In this document: piece after piece, positions 1 through 9,563 of the stretch
Layout: each line of letters opens with the position of its first letter
Numbering within the stretch: position 1 is the first letter of the stretch
Assembly (NCBI GenBank): GCA_001430745.1
Contig: KQ481955.1
Coordinates: forward strand, 363,069-384,671
Source of the DNA: Auxenochlorella pyrenoidosa
Lineage: Eukaryota > Chlorophyta > Trebouxiophyceae > Chlorellales > Chlorellaceae
Direction: 5' to 3'
DNA length: 21,603 bases
The notes under the pieces: generated by a model
What the model was told of the DNA's origin: nothing
Database searches by the model: none
The model's input: only the letters and a program-made list of their open reading frames with translations
Position numbers and translations under genes: made by a program

Positions 1-628
1 CGTCCGGCGATGACTGCAGCGCACCGTCACTGCCGCTGGAGCCCCGCAGAGTGAGCCCCAGTGCCCGAGGGTAGGGCCGCCAGCGCCAGCTTGCCGCCGC
101 ACCGCTCACGCCGCCGCTGGCACCCGCCGCCTTTGCAGGTGCTGGCCCCCTCCGAGGAGATCCTGTCCATCCACCGCCACGCCTTCCCACACACACCCCT
201 GTCGCCAACACTCTACTCGGCAGTCGCCGCGCCGCCCATCAGGCAAGCAAGCACTCCCCCCTTCTGGCCAGGGTTGTCCCGTGAGCGTTGTCCCGTGAGC
301 GGCGGTACTAGGGCGAGCCTCCCCGACATGACCGAGTGCACCCCCCCTCCTCCCACCAACCTTCCCAACCCCCATGCCCTTTACCTGCAGCCAATGGCAC
401 CCTCCCATCCTCCTACCCTCGGCAATGCGCGCGCAGCAGCCGCCACAGCCGCCGGCGCTAGAGCTGCACCAGCGGTCGCGGGCGTGGCGTGGCGCCGCGC
501 TCGCGGCTGCCCCCGCGCATGTGGGACAGGCTGCGCCAGATGCGGGCACCGCGGGGGGCGGCCTGCCGCCGCGGCAGGTGGGGGCCTGGGAGCGCCGGCC
601 AGTCGGCTCGGCAGCCGCCGCAGCTTGA
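1..628 (+). CDS. 3' end of an unrecognised multi-exon gene
   Basis: Three exons join in one frame: 1-50 (donor GTGAGC at 51), 139-242 (acceptor after TTTGCAG, donor AG|GCAAGC at 243, a GC-AG intron) and 391-628 (acceptor CCTGCAG, stop TGA at 626-628). The visible part is 129 residues and the 5' part lies outside the window. Exon 139-242 gives an acidic-to-proline stretch (VLAPSEEILSIHRHAF and onward). The last exon is rich in Ala, Gln, Arg and Pro and ends in a run of alanines. No domain or catalytic motif is recognisable, so I give no function. The phases agree across both introns, which supports real coding. The C-terminal tail is low in complexity and looks poorly constrained. The gene converges on the transporter gene. 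Confidence 0.5.
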
Positions 629-1606
629 TGCGTGCGCGAGCATGCATCCCCCCGGGCCAGCCTGGCTGGAACATAGCCTGTCTCTGGCACGCTGTACATT
701 CCCCAGTACCCCTGCTAGTACCCTGCCCACAGCTAGCCTTTCAGAGTGTTTGCCCTCCACCCGTAAGCTCCGGGCTCCCTAGGCCACGATGTCACTTCCC
801 GACCCTCGCTCGCCGCCTCCCCTCTCGCGCATACACACCGAGGCTTTTTACACCCTGACAATACCCTGCTTGCCCTGTCTCCTTGTCCCCGCGTGTGAAC
901 CTTCTCCACCTCCGCACTGTTCCCTGCCCTGACGGCTCGCCCCGATGCCAGACATGCTGAGGGCCTCCCACCGCTGCTCACCTGACGGGGCTGCACCTCA
1001 CCCTGCGCCCCTGCTTTGCTGCCCGTTCCCTGCTTGTTGCTTCCCCCGCTTCCCCTTCTTTCTGTTTGCTTCGTCCTTCTCCTGAGGTTACCTGCACGCC
1101 AGCCCTGGCTGCCCTGCTTGCTCACCCCGTCTTCTCTCCCCCTCTTGTCCCTGCCTCTCTCCCACTGCCTTGCAATTCTTTTGCCCTCTGGCTCGGGTCA
1201 CCCCTGTCAGACGCTGCTTGCTTCATAGTCTCTCCCCCCCCTCTCCCGTCCATTCGCGAGGCCGGTGAGCCGGAGTTCCGCCGCCGATGCCCCTGTTTTG
1301 CCCCCCACCCCCACCCTGTTCCTTTTCCCTCGGTTCGCTTCCACTGCTTGGAGTTAGACAGCCGCCTCGGGTGTGCCACAGCCTCATCTGCCACCTAGGA
1401 GCCCACGCCTCTGCAGCATAACTGCACCAGCGGCCCTGGCCTCGCCCAGCCCGCCCCTGGCTTTCGTTCGCCTTGTCACCATTTTGTGCAGCCACTTCCA
1501 CCGCCTCCATTTGATGGAGTACCTGTTTCATCATTCAACTCCCACCACTTAAATGGCTCTTCCGCAGCACTGAGCGAATGGGAAGTGGGCGCAGGGGAGC
1601 AAGGGA
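629..1606. other. Convergent intergenic region, no gene seen
   Basis: This lies between two convergent genes and should hold both 3' untranslated regions. The plus strand is strongly pyrimidine-rich, especially 1000-1350. Open frames here are low in complexity and share no phase-consistent splice sites. A TGTAA read on the minus strand at 848-852 could be a distant polyadenylation signal for the transporter gene. I see no TGTAA on the plus strand for the left gene. Confidence 0.5.
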
Positions 1607-4600
1607 CTACTGTACGCCAGGCGCTCCGCTGCTGAGCTGCCAGCAGCCTTCCTCCGGCCCGGTGCCGAGGCGCAGGTGCAGCAGGTGGAGGGAGCGTAGG
1701 TGCTGGCAGTCCTGCCCGATGCTGCAGCACGGGGGGCAAGGACACCAGGCACCCATGTTGGACACGCAGGGTGTGGTTTTCAATGCACGGCCGGGCATGC
1801 ACCGCCCTGGTTGGCTCAGGGGCATGCAAGGCTGCCAATGCGCTCTGCCGGCAGCGCTTACATACAACCGCGCCGCCTGGCTCTGCGCGGCACCGCCCTG
1901 CCTTGGGCCGGCTCACCTGACGCAGGTGATGCCCTCAGCATGCAGCTCGGAGTACAGCTGTGCCGCCGTGGCCTCGCTCACAGCGGAGGTCACCTCATCC
2001 AGCACAGCCAGGGCGGGCCGCCTGCTCAGCAGAGGCAGCAGAGGGCCACACATGGGGACACCCGTTGCCCGCTAGCACAAAGCAGGGGAGGGTCGGTGAC
2101 AGCGCAGGCCCACCGCACGCGCGGTGCAGTCAGCAGCGTGGGCGGCGGGCAGGCAGATCGTGCGCTCCACGCGAGTGCTTTGCTTGGCCCTCACCTGTGC
2201 AGCACGCGCGCGACCGACAGGCGCTGCAGCTCCCCCGGGGACAGCATGGCGGCCCAGTCGGCAGCCGCCGTGAAGCTGCCGCCCACCCTGTCCGCCAGGT
2301 GCTCCAGCCCCACCCGACGCAGCAGCGCAGACAGCTCGGCGTTGGACGGCCGGCGGCTGCTGTTGTCGCTGCTGCTGCTGCCGCCCTGCTGACCCTGGCC
2401 GGCTGCGCTGGGTAAACAGTCGCCATCGGGGTGGTCGTTCGCGCTGCCTGCCGCCTCGCTGTCGCCTGGGTAGCAGACCTGCTGCCACAGCCCGCCAGGT
2501 GGGGCGGCCAGCGGCCGCTGCGGCACAACCATCATGCCGCCGCCGGCGCAGCCGCATGACTGGGCTGAGGTGCTGGCTGCGGGCGGCAGCTGCAGGTGGC
2601 CTGCCTCGGCGGGGTGCAAGCCGCGCAGCGCCCGCACCAGCGTGCTCTTGCCGCAGCCGTTTGGGCCTGGGCATGGGGAGGCACGCACGCGGTTGGCAGC
2701 AGCGGCGGTCAGCTGGGCAAGGTTGTGGCAGGAACGGCTCGTGCTGAGGGCGCCTGCAGGCCAGCACCGCACGTGCCTGAGCAGCAACGGGCGCCCTGCA
2801 GGGCACATCAGGCACCCTTGAACGGCAGCAGTCCAATCAAGCATCCCACTGGCCCTTTCAGGGCTCGGAGCACACGCAAGCAGCGCCTCCCGGAGCAGCA
2901 GCAGCAGGGGCCTCACCCGAAATGAGCAGGTGCTGGCCGGGGCGCAGCTGCAAGCCCAGGCCAGCCACCGCCAGCCTCCCTGCTGGAGTCCTGACAGTGA
3001 GGCCGTGCATGCTGAGCAGGGGCGCTGCTCTGCACTGGCTGCTGCTGGCAAGCTGCTCAGACGGGTCCGCACTCCCGCCGGCCAGCACTGCCGCAAGCAC
3101 TGCTGGCGGCGCGTCGGTGAAGAGGGTGGCCGGATACGCGCTGCTGCCTGCAAAAACGCGGGGGGCACGGCATTTCTCTGAGATGTCACAGGGGCGAACC
3201 CAAGAGAAGAGATGCGGCCCTTGAGGTGCGAGAAGGCGCCAGCCGAGGGCTGCCTCCAATCAAGCAATCAATTACATTCAAAGCCCAATGTGCCAGCACC
3301 AGCCGCGCGCAGGGAGCCATGCCTCACCATGCACCGGGTGCAGCACGACTGGGCAGATGCCCGCATCCCTCCGCTCGTAGCCCAGGAGAGCATGCGCGGC
3401 TGCATGCATGGTAGGTGGAGGCTAGGGGAGCGTCAGTAGATGAAGCGCCTGGCGCAGAGAGGTGGAGCCAGCAGCGGCAGACCGGGCCGGGAGTCTGGGC
3501 TCGCCAGGGGCGGCTGCCAGCATCCCAAGAGCACGACCCTACGCAGGCTTGAGTGGTGGCATGTGTGTGCACGCGTGTGCGAAAACGCGCGCAGCGGGCC
3601 TTCTGAAGCACAACCGCTGGCGAGCGGGCGAGCAGTCCCGCCAGCTGGCACGCGCAGCATTGGGCGCACCGGCGACCTCGCTCCACCGCGCGCCCTGCGA
3701 GCCGTGCAGCGCCAGGCCGGTGCGGGGGTCAATGCAGTCGCACCAGTGGCCCGCCGCCCTCAGCTCGGCCCTGGGCCAGGGGGGTGGGCGCAAGCCGCGG
3801 ACTGAGGGGCGGGCAGCCGGAGCCAGGCAGCTGCCACGCAGCCTGCGCAGCGCCGCGCTTGCCTGCGGGGCCGGCAGCCTCCCAAAGGTGCACCTGCTCG
3901 CCCGGCGGTCACACCAGAGGAGGCGTCGCAGGGGCACAGCGAGCGGCGCAGTCCGGGGAGAGCTCACCCCACCGCCGCCTGCCAGCGAAGAAAGGAGCCC
4001 AGCATGCGGTCCATCTCCGAAGCCGCCCGCTCCAGGGTGGCTGCGCTCCTGTCGGGCGCCAGGCTGAGCCCGCCGGCCGCAAACTGGAACGTCAGGCAGG
4101 CGAGCAGCTGCAGGGCGGGCAGAGGAGAGCAGTGGAGGCCAGCGGGGTCTCCTTTGCAGATTGGGCCGGCAGGTGGTCAGCCAGGAAGTGGGTGCGGAAA
4201 GGTGCGGCAACGCCGGCTGGATGGCAGGGTCTGCTGCGCTTGCGCTTGCAGGGTCAGCCACACATGACAAGCACGCGCTCGCCGCAGAACAAGATGGCTG
4301 GGGACTGAGGCACAGTGCGGCAGCCTGAATTGTTGAGCACGCGCAGGCAGCTGGCGCGGGGCTTGCCTGGCCCTCTGCTGGGGCGTCGGGGAAGATGGCC
4401 CGTGCCTCGTGCTGCAGGTCGGGCCCCAGCAGGTGCACCGAGGCCTCCAGCTCCACGCTGCCGCCCAGGCAGCTGCAGGCGGGCGCGTGGGGCAGGTCAC
4501 AGGCATGCATGGGGGCCAGCTGGCCGGCCAGGCTGGCAAGGTACCTGTCGGTAGGTACAAGCTCCACGCACGGCCCATTGTTCTGGGGCAGGACGGTGCA

Positions 4601-7600
4601 CGAGGCGCAGCGGTGCAGGCAAAGCGACGTGCGGAGGGAGGCGATGCGTCTCCCCCAACCCCCACCTGAGCATGCGCGGCGGCTGCAGCATGGTTGCAAA
4701 GCGTGAGGGCTGCAGCTCGCGACCATCCATGGAGAGCCGCACTGCATGGAGGCCTGCTGTGCCCGCTGCCCTGCCGCTGGCCTGGTCGCTGGCGACACCT
4801 CTGCTGCGCACGCTGCAGTTGGCACGTCGATCCCCCGTCTGGTCATCTGGAGGCAGTGCATCCAGCAGCTCCCCCACGCGGGCGGTCAGGCCGCCAAGGC
4901 GCGACATCTGCGGGCAGGCCGGGGCCGGGGGAGTGTGTTTGTGCCTGCAACAACTGCCAGGGCCGCTCTCCTGCGTGCACGAACCTGCAACTGACAGCAC
5001 CGATGCACGGCAAAGGCATGCTGCCCCTGGCAGCAGGCCGCCCGGGTGGTACAGCTTCACAACCGTTGCAATGCAGCAGGGCAGCTGGTAGCCGCCCCGC
5101 AAAGAGCGGCCCAAAGCCGAAAAAAAATATATGTCGAAAAAAATACACATACAATACAAAAACGCACCCGGTCCGACAGGTCGAGCAGCTCGGTGACGGT
5201 GTAGATGAGAGCCAGGGTGGCAAAGGAGGCGTTGCTCACAAACTGGGCGGTCTGGCCGCCGTCGTTGCCGGCCATGCCTGCAGCAGGGGCGGCGGGGGCG
5301 CGGAGGGGCTGCTCTCTCGACACGGTGCAGGGAGTGGCGGCTCTGGCGGCCACCACGCGTGCTCCTCTTGGGCTGGCGGCTGTGGGGCCCGCATTGCTCT
5401 CGCAGCCAGGCTAGCACGGGACTCAAGGTTGCTGAGAAGCAAAGTGCAAGGTGCGTGGCGCCATCCTGTCGTGAGTGGCCAGCGCAGTCGCCTGCATCAT
5501 GCCGCCGCCCAGCCGTCCCCTCCTCGCCTGCAAACACTGCCGCGGCCACTACGACATAGTTGAGCATGGCGCCCGCATAGTCCACTGCCCGGGTGCAGGC
5601 AGCCAGCACTGTCCTCGCCACAACGAGGTGCTGCTGCGGCAGGCAGGCAGGGGGATGAGGGGGATGGTCGGGAGGGCGGCAGCACTGGCCGTCTCCACAA
5701 GGGAGCGCAAGACGTAGGCATGTACAACAGGGCTGCCCTGCCTGGCAAAGGAACTGTTTACAAGCCAACAGCGCAGGCTTGTAGTTGGGGACCAGCATGC
5801 TGGCCGCGCTGGAACTGCCAATGCTGGGAACTGCATGCAGGCCGGCCCCAGCTGCAGAGCCTTCCAGGACATGAGCTGGCCTGCCTCTCCGCTGCACCCG
5901 CAGCAACGCACACCGGCGGGGCTGAGCTGCTGGCAAGGGCGCACGGCGTGCCCCACCTGGTTGGCCAGCGCAGCGCACAGCGTGGCGTCCAGCTGGCGGC
6001 GCTCCGCAGCGCCTGCCCCGTACTGCGCCACCTCGGCGGCATACTCCCTGCAAGCGCGGCCAGGCAGCGAGGCGAGGGATCAGCCGAGCGCAGCGGCGCG
6101 CCGGCAGCGGCGCAATGTGGCACGCCTCTTCCAGAGGCTCTTGCTTGCTGGGGACGCTGCCTCGCTCGCTCCTGTGCCCGGTGACAAGGGCGCAGCCGCG
6201 CAGGCGGGCTCCATGCGCCATTGGCTCGCAGAAGCAAAGGCTGCGCGCTGCCCTGCCACAGCCGGCGTGCCTTGCCACACAACCGGCGCCCCCCGTACCT
6301 GAGGCGCAGGTGTGAAAAGCGGAGGTCCCCCTCCCGCCGCTCCTGGCGGAACACCAGGCGGCTCACGGGAGCCACGGCCAGCCTGCAGGGCGGGTGATGG
6401 CAGCGGGCAAAGCCGGTGATGGCTTGCAGGGAGTGCCAGGACAGCGCCTGGACGCAACATTGCACGCGGCTTATGACCGAGCAACTTAGCAGCTAGGTCA
6501 CCATGCATGTGCTGCCAGCGTGCGCCGTTGGTTTGCAGGCCAGGAGTGCCTGCCGCCTGCTGGCGGCCTCTGCGATGCAAGAGCACCTCTGGACTAGGGC
6601 AGCGGCCCAGAAGAAGGCGTAGACGGCTGCCAGCCCCTGCCAGCCGAGGTAGCCCCACGTCAGCCAGCTGCGTGGAGGCAGGCAGGCCGGACAAGGCCGG
6701 GTGGGTGCAGGGTGGCAGCCGGTGGACAAGCACACAGCGCGCCGGGCCGGCAAATGTGCTGCTGCTGCCCGGCACGCTGCGCACAGCACCAAGCCGGGCG
6801 CGGCGCAGGCTTCGAGGGCCGTGGGCTCGCCTGTAGTACAGCAGCTTGAAGGGCGCGGCGGCGGCCACCTTTGCCACCTCAGCCAGGTCCTCGCACAGCG
6901 CGGCGGCATCCGAGGCGATGCGCTGGTCAGGGTTGTCCCCCCCGCCTGCTGCCAGCGGCTTGCCACAGCTCGGCGACTCTCGCGTGCCGCCCTGCGGCTG
7001 CTGGAACAGTGGCGGCTTGTCCACCGCAACGCCTGGCCCCCCGTCTGCTGCCTGCTGTCCAGCTAGCAAGTTGTGAGTTGCATCTGCCGCGGTCTGTTGC
7101 TCCTGCTGCTGCTGCTGCTGTTGGTGGAGCGTGTAAAAGGCGTGGCCGCTGCAGTACCGCCAGTGCAGGTGGCTGGTCAGCCGCTGCCGCCAGCGCAGCG
7201 CCAGCGAGCCTGCAGGACAGGATGGCAGCCCCCTGTGACAGCTGGCGGGGTCGGCTGCCGGGTCGCAGGGTTGCAGGGACAGCGCCTGGCTGCACGCCAG
7301 CAGGAGGCCGCCTCCTCGCCATGCATGCACACAGACGTGCAGCTACAATGCCCTGCACCAGCTCTCACCTGTGACCCAGCAGGCGGCGGCGTACAGGGCG
7401 GTAGAGGCCGCGTACAGCGCTGCCGCGTGCAGCAGCATGGCCGCCAGGCTGGCGGGCTGCCGATCGATGACGATGCGGTAGAAGGAGCCGGCGACCTTGC
7501 CCACTGCAGGGGGCGGGCGAGAGGGGCGCGCACAAGGGCTTTTATTGCATCTGCATATGACTGGCAGCTTGCTCCTCTCAAAATGGATTGGCATGCAGTG

Positions 7601-7942
7601 AGCCTGCTTGAGCTGCAGGTGCGCGTGCGCTGCCCTCGGGGGGAGCTGCACCCACCCACCTTGTGCCACCACCAGCGCCTCGCCAACGGCAATCAGTGCC
7701 AGCAGCAGAGCAAGGTAGGGCCGCAGCAGGAGCACCACCGAGCGGAAGTGGTGCCGAAAGTTCAGGCCAGGCGCAGGATTGGCACCAGCATGCCTGCCGG
7801 CTCTGCCGCCAGCGCTGCCTGCGCTGCCGGTGGCGGCGGCGGCGGCGGGAGCGGTGGTGGGCAGCACACCAGCAGGCAGCCGCCCCGACAGCAACGGCTC
7901 GGTGACGGCTGCATCAATTGCGCCGCGCACTACTATCCGCAT
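1607..7942 (-). CDS. ABCD4/MMADHC: ABCD4-type ABC transporter with an inserted CblD/MMADHC domain
   Basis: There are seventeen exons in transcript order: 7942-7660, 7503-7369, 7209-6831, 6667-6587, 6382-6299, 6047-5957, 5633-5528, 5277-5168, 4907-4666, 4544-4367, 4107-3968, 3770-3670, 3399-3328, 3147-2917, 2666-2195, 2021-1917 and 1721-1607. They sum to 2925 nt (974 aa) and every junction is in phase. ATG 7942 is the first ATG after an in-frame stop. Residues about 65-430 match the ABCD4 transmembrane half (NPDQRI, then ALCEDLAEVAK; REGDLRFSHL). Residues about 485-692 are CblD-like. The nucleotide-binding domain follows: Walker A GPNGCGKST 745-753, Q-loop, LSPGELQRL 886-894, Walker B ALAVLDE 905-911. 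It is a half-transporter, presumably of endomembranes, and the expected cargo is cobalamin by analogy with animal ABCD4. Three introns use GC donors. Least certain are the 5' borders of exons 7 and 10. The nearest alternative is a diverged insert in an ordinary ABCD protein, which the complete CblD motif order argues against. Confidence 0.85.
3074..4544 (-). other. Segment encoding the inserted CblD (MMADHC-like) domain core
   Basis: Exons 10 to 13 and the first 74 nt of exon 14 encode residues 504-692. Motifs come in the order known for human MMADHC residues about 120-296. First is VELEASVHLLGPDL followed by ARAIFPDAP (human region ending in SLFPE). Next is LLACLTFQF, then AELRAAGHWCDCIDPRTGLA (human ALRAEGYWADFIDPSSGLA). 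After that comes LLGYERRDAGICPVVLHPV (human LGFSVDDLGCCKVIRH), and last YPATLFTDAPP (human SIFTNATP). CblD proteins pass cobalamin from MMACHC towards methionine synthase or methylmalonyl-CoA mutase. The disordered N-terminal region and targeting peptide of MMADHC are absent; the transporter's own sequence precedes the domain. The human comparison is from memory. Confidence 0.85.
7103..7120. repeat. (CTG)6 trinucleotide repeat encoding polyglutamine
   Basis: Six CTG units on the plus strand read as CAG on the coding strand of transporter exon 3. They give a short glutamine run inside a Gln/Gly/Ala-rich loop of about 50 residues just before the conserved NPDQRI motif. The loop is an insertion compared with ABCD4 and is likely length-variable. 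Confidence 0.8.
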
Positions 7943-8194
7943 GGCCTGGGCGAAGTGGGCGAGCGGGACTGCCCAGGCTTGTCACGCGAGCAGAGCCATC
8001 GTTTTGCAAAAAGAACACAGATGTGAGCAGCCAATGGAGGCGATATAAACGGGCGCAAAGAGCACCTGCATGCGCCGTTCTGAGGCTTGGCACGCCTGGC
8101 GCCGCACTACACGCCTTTACCAATGCGCCGCCCGATTTTCGTCTCAGCTTTGCAAAAACATAATTTCTCAGCTGCATACAATTCACACAATCAG

Positions 8195-8235
8195 GCAGGG
8201 AAGCCTGTGTGTAGAGCAGGGAAGCCTGTGCGTAG
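8195..8235. repeat. Tandem direct repeat, 20 bp, period 21
   Basis: GCAGGGAAGCCTGTGTGTAG at 8195-8214 is followed after one base by GCAGGGAAGCCTGTGCGTAG at 8216-8235, with one mismatch. It is probably a small local duplication in non-coding DNA. Confidence 0.8.
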
Positions 8236-8703
8236 TTTTATCAAGCATGCATGCATTCGTGCCGACTTTCCCTGTTCGCCCTCACACCGCCCTTTGGCGC
8301 CGTCGACTTCGAGGTGTCCTCATCGCTGGCTTCGGCCCTCGGCTCAGCACGCCTGCTGTGCATGCATTTCTAAACCCTGCACATCAGCCCATCTGCAGAA
8401 CCCTTCTTGGCCGTGGATGCATCCCCCACCGCCTGTCGTGCAGCTTGACCTGGAGCACATCTTGCGCCCTGGCGTCAACGCTCCACATGCAAGCACAGTT
8501 TATGCTGGAGTCCGGGCTGTCTGCGTGCGTTGGGTGCCGCAGCTGGGAAAATATGGCGGCCGGGCAGCTGTAATTGCACAGGTCGCGGGTTGCAGCCTCC
8601 ATGTCGGCAGTGCCCAGGTGGCACCACTGCTAGCATGGCCGCATGCTTCAGAGGTGTCCAATTGGCGCGGTCGTGAAACCCTTTGCATGCTCCACCACAT
8701 CTT

Positions 8704-8970
8704 CCTCTGGCAGCAGACTGGCGGCCTTGGAGGGCTGTGATAGAAAGGGCAGTGGTTTTGCGCAAGGGTTTGCGTTCAGGCTGATCCTCCAGGCCGAGAG
8801 CAGTGCCGCCGAGGCCGAGCACGAGCACCTCGGCCCCCTGCAGCCGAGGTGACTGGCGCCGGCGGCGCTGTGCTAGGCCTGGAAGCCCAGCTGAACGCCA
8901 AACCCTTGCCCAAAGCCTCTGTCCGTTCTATCACAGCCCTCCAAGGCCACCAGTCTGCTGCCAGCAGAGG
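8704..8970. repeat. Long imperfect inverted repeat (fold-back) of about 267 bp
   Basis: The left arm starts CCTCTGGCAGCAGACTGG (from 8704) and the right arm ends CCAGTCTGCTGCCAGCAGAGG (to 8970). The match runs inward through GGCCTTGGAGGGCTGTGATAG against its complement CTATCACAGCCCTCCAAGGC, then more loosely through the middle of the arms. It closes on a perfect 8-bp stem, CACCTCGG 8826-8833 with CCGAGGTG 8844-8851, around a 10-nt loop. The arms differ at scattered sites and have small length differences. I see no target-site duplication and no open frame for a transposase. It could be a fold-back element, a long algal small-RNA precursor, or a decayed inverted duplication. Confidence 0.75.
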
Positions 8971-9214
8971 GTTTATGACGGGTGCAGGTGGGAGTGGGCA
9001 GGTGGAGGTGGAGCCTTCCATGCTGCACGGTGCTGCACGGTGCAGGGCGCAGCAGGGGGCATGCTGGAGATGCAGGCACTACGAGTCCTTCTTGCTGAAA
9101 TTGCCACCTCTGCCGCTGCCGGCTGCGGGAACACCACCGCGCCCCCTAGCCACATGAACTGCCCGTGCATCTGCTGATGTTCGTTCACCTTTCCACTAAC
9201 GCCAAACAGCCCGG

Positions 9215-9303
9215 CCGCCTGCTATTTGACAGGTGTAATATGTGTATGCCCCGCTGCGAACTAGCTGGGCAAACACGTGTTCCAACTGTCAAATACAAGG
9301 CGG
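9215..9303. repeat. 89-nt hairpin with 41-nt arms
   Basis: Arm 9215-9255 pairs with arm 9263-9303 around the 7-nt loop GCGAACT. No gaps are needed. 33 of 41 positions are complementary, and at least two of the other eight can form G-U pairs. The core TATTTGACAG is perfectly matched. It resembles a small-RNA precursor in size and shape. It lies about 260 nt upstream of the tentative small gene, so it could also be a regulatory or 5' transcribed structure. Confidence 0.7.
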
Positions 9304-9563
9304 TGCAGGGCAGCGCGGCGCAAGTGAATAGGCGAGCGCCGGCACAATGGATGTGAAGGTGTGGCGTGGGCTGCCTGCCCAAATTTACTGCTGCTGTTGT
9401 TCATTTTCTCGAACCAGACTGCACCTGCATGCGCAAGTGGGTTTGCTTCCTGGGCGGCTCAACTGAGGAAGTGGGCAGCAGATGTGACCTATACCCACGA
9501 CAACACCCTCCTCCTGCGCCCCATCCTCCCGCATGAGGCACCGTCAAATCCACGGTTGTTATC

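Larger units (their letters stand above)
7943..9563. other. Intergenic region upstream of the transporter gene
   Basis: This holds the presumed promoter of the minus-strand transporter gene and the upstream region of the tentative small plus-strand gene. I find no phase-consistent exons or tRNA-like structure. It contains a short direct repeat and two long inverted repeats, listed separately. A TATAAA at 8044-8049 is on the plus strand and has no obvious gene to serve. GC content drops locally around 8150-8260. Confidence 0.5.

Noticed and set aside
4545..4582. Upstream acceptor extending exon 10 to 4582
   Set aside because: That start would be phase 0, but the preceding exon ends with two bases of a codon (AG|GTGGGG). 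The acceptor after GACAG at 4545 restores the frame, and the longer form would need another donor.
3539..6278. Very long minus-strand open frames of 440 and 593 codons as intronless genes
   Set aside because: They join real transporter exons with in-frame intron sequence. Family-conserved motifs switch frame at clear splice sites.
1607..7942. Reading the ABC transporter and CblD as two separate neighbouring genes
   Set aside because: The CblD exons lie between the membrane and ATPase exons on the same strand, and one exon contains both the CblD end and the ATPase start. There is no start or stop between them in the spliced frame.
4666..7942. Peroxisomal ABCD1-3 or plastid plant ABCD2 identity for the transporter
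   Set aside because: The membrane-domain motifs (VVAQVGKV, ALCEDLAEVAK before PFKLLYY, and DYAGAMLNYVVVAA) fit ABCD4 best from memory, and the CblD insertion fits a B12 role. A phylogeny could still change this.
8044..8049. TATAAA as promoter of the transporter gene
   Set aside because: It reads on the plus strand, opposite to the gene, and one 6-mer in a local low-GC patch is not evidence.
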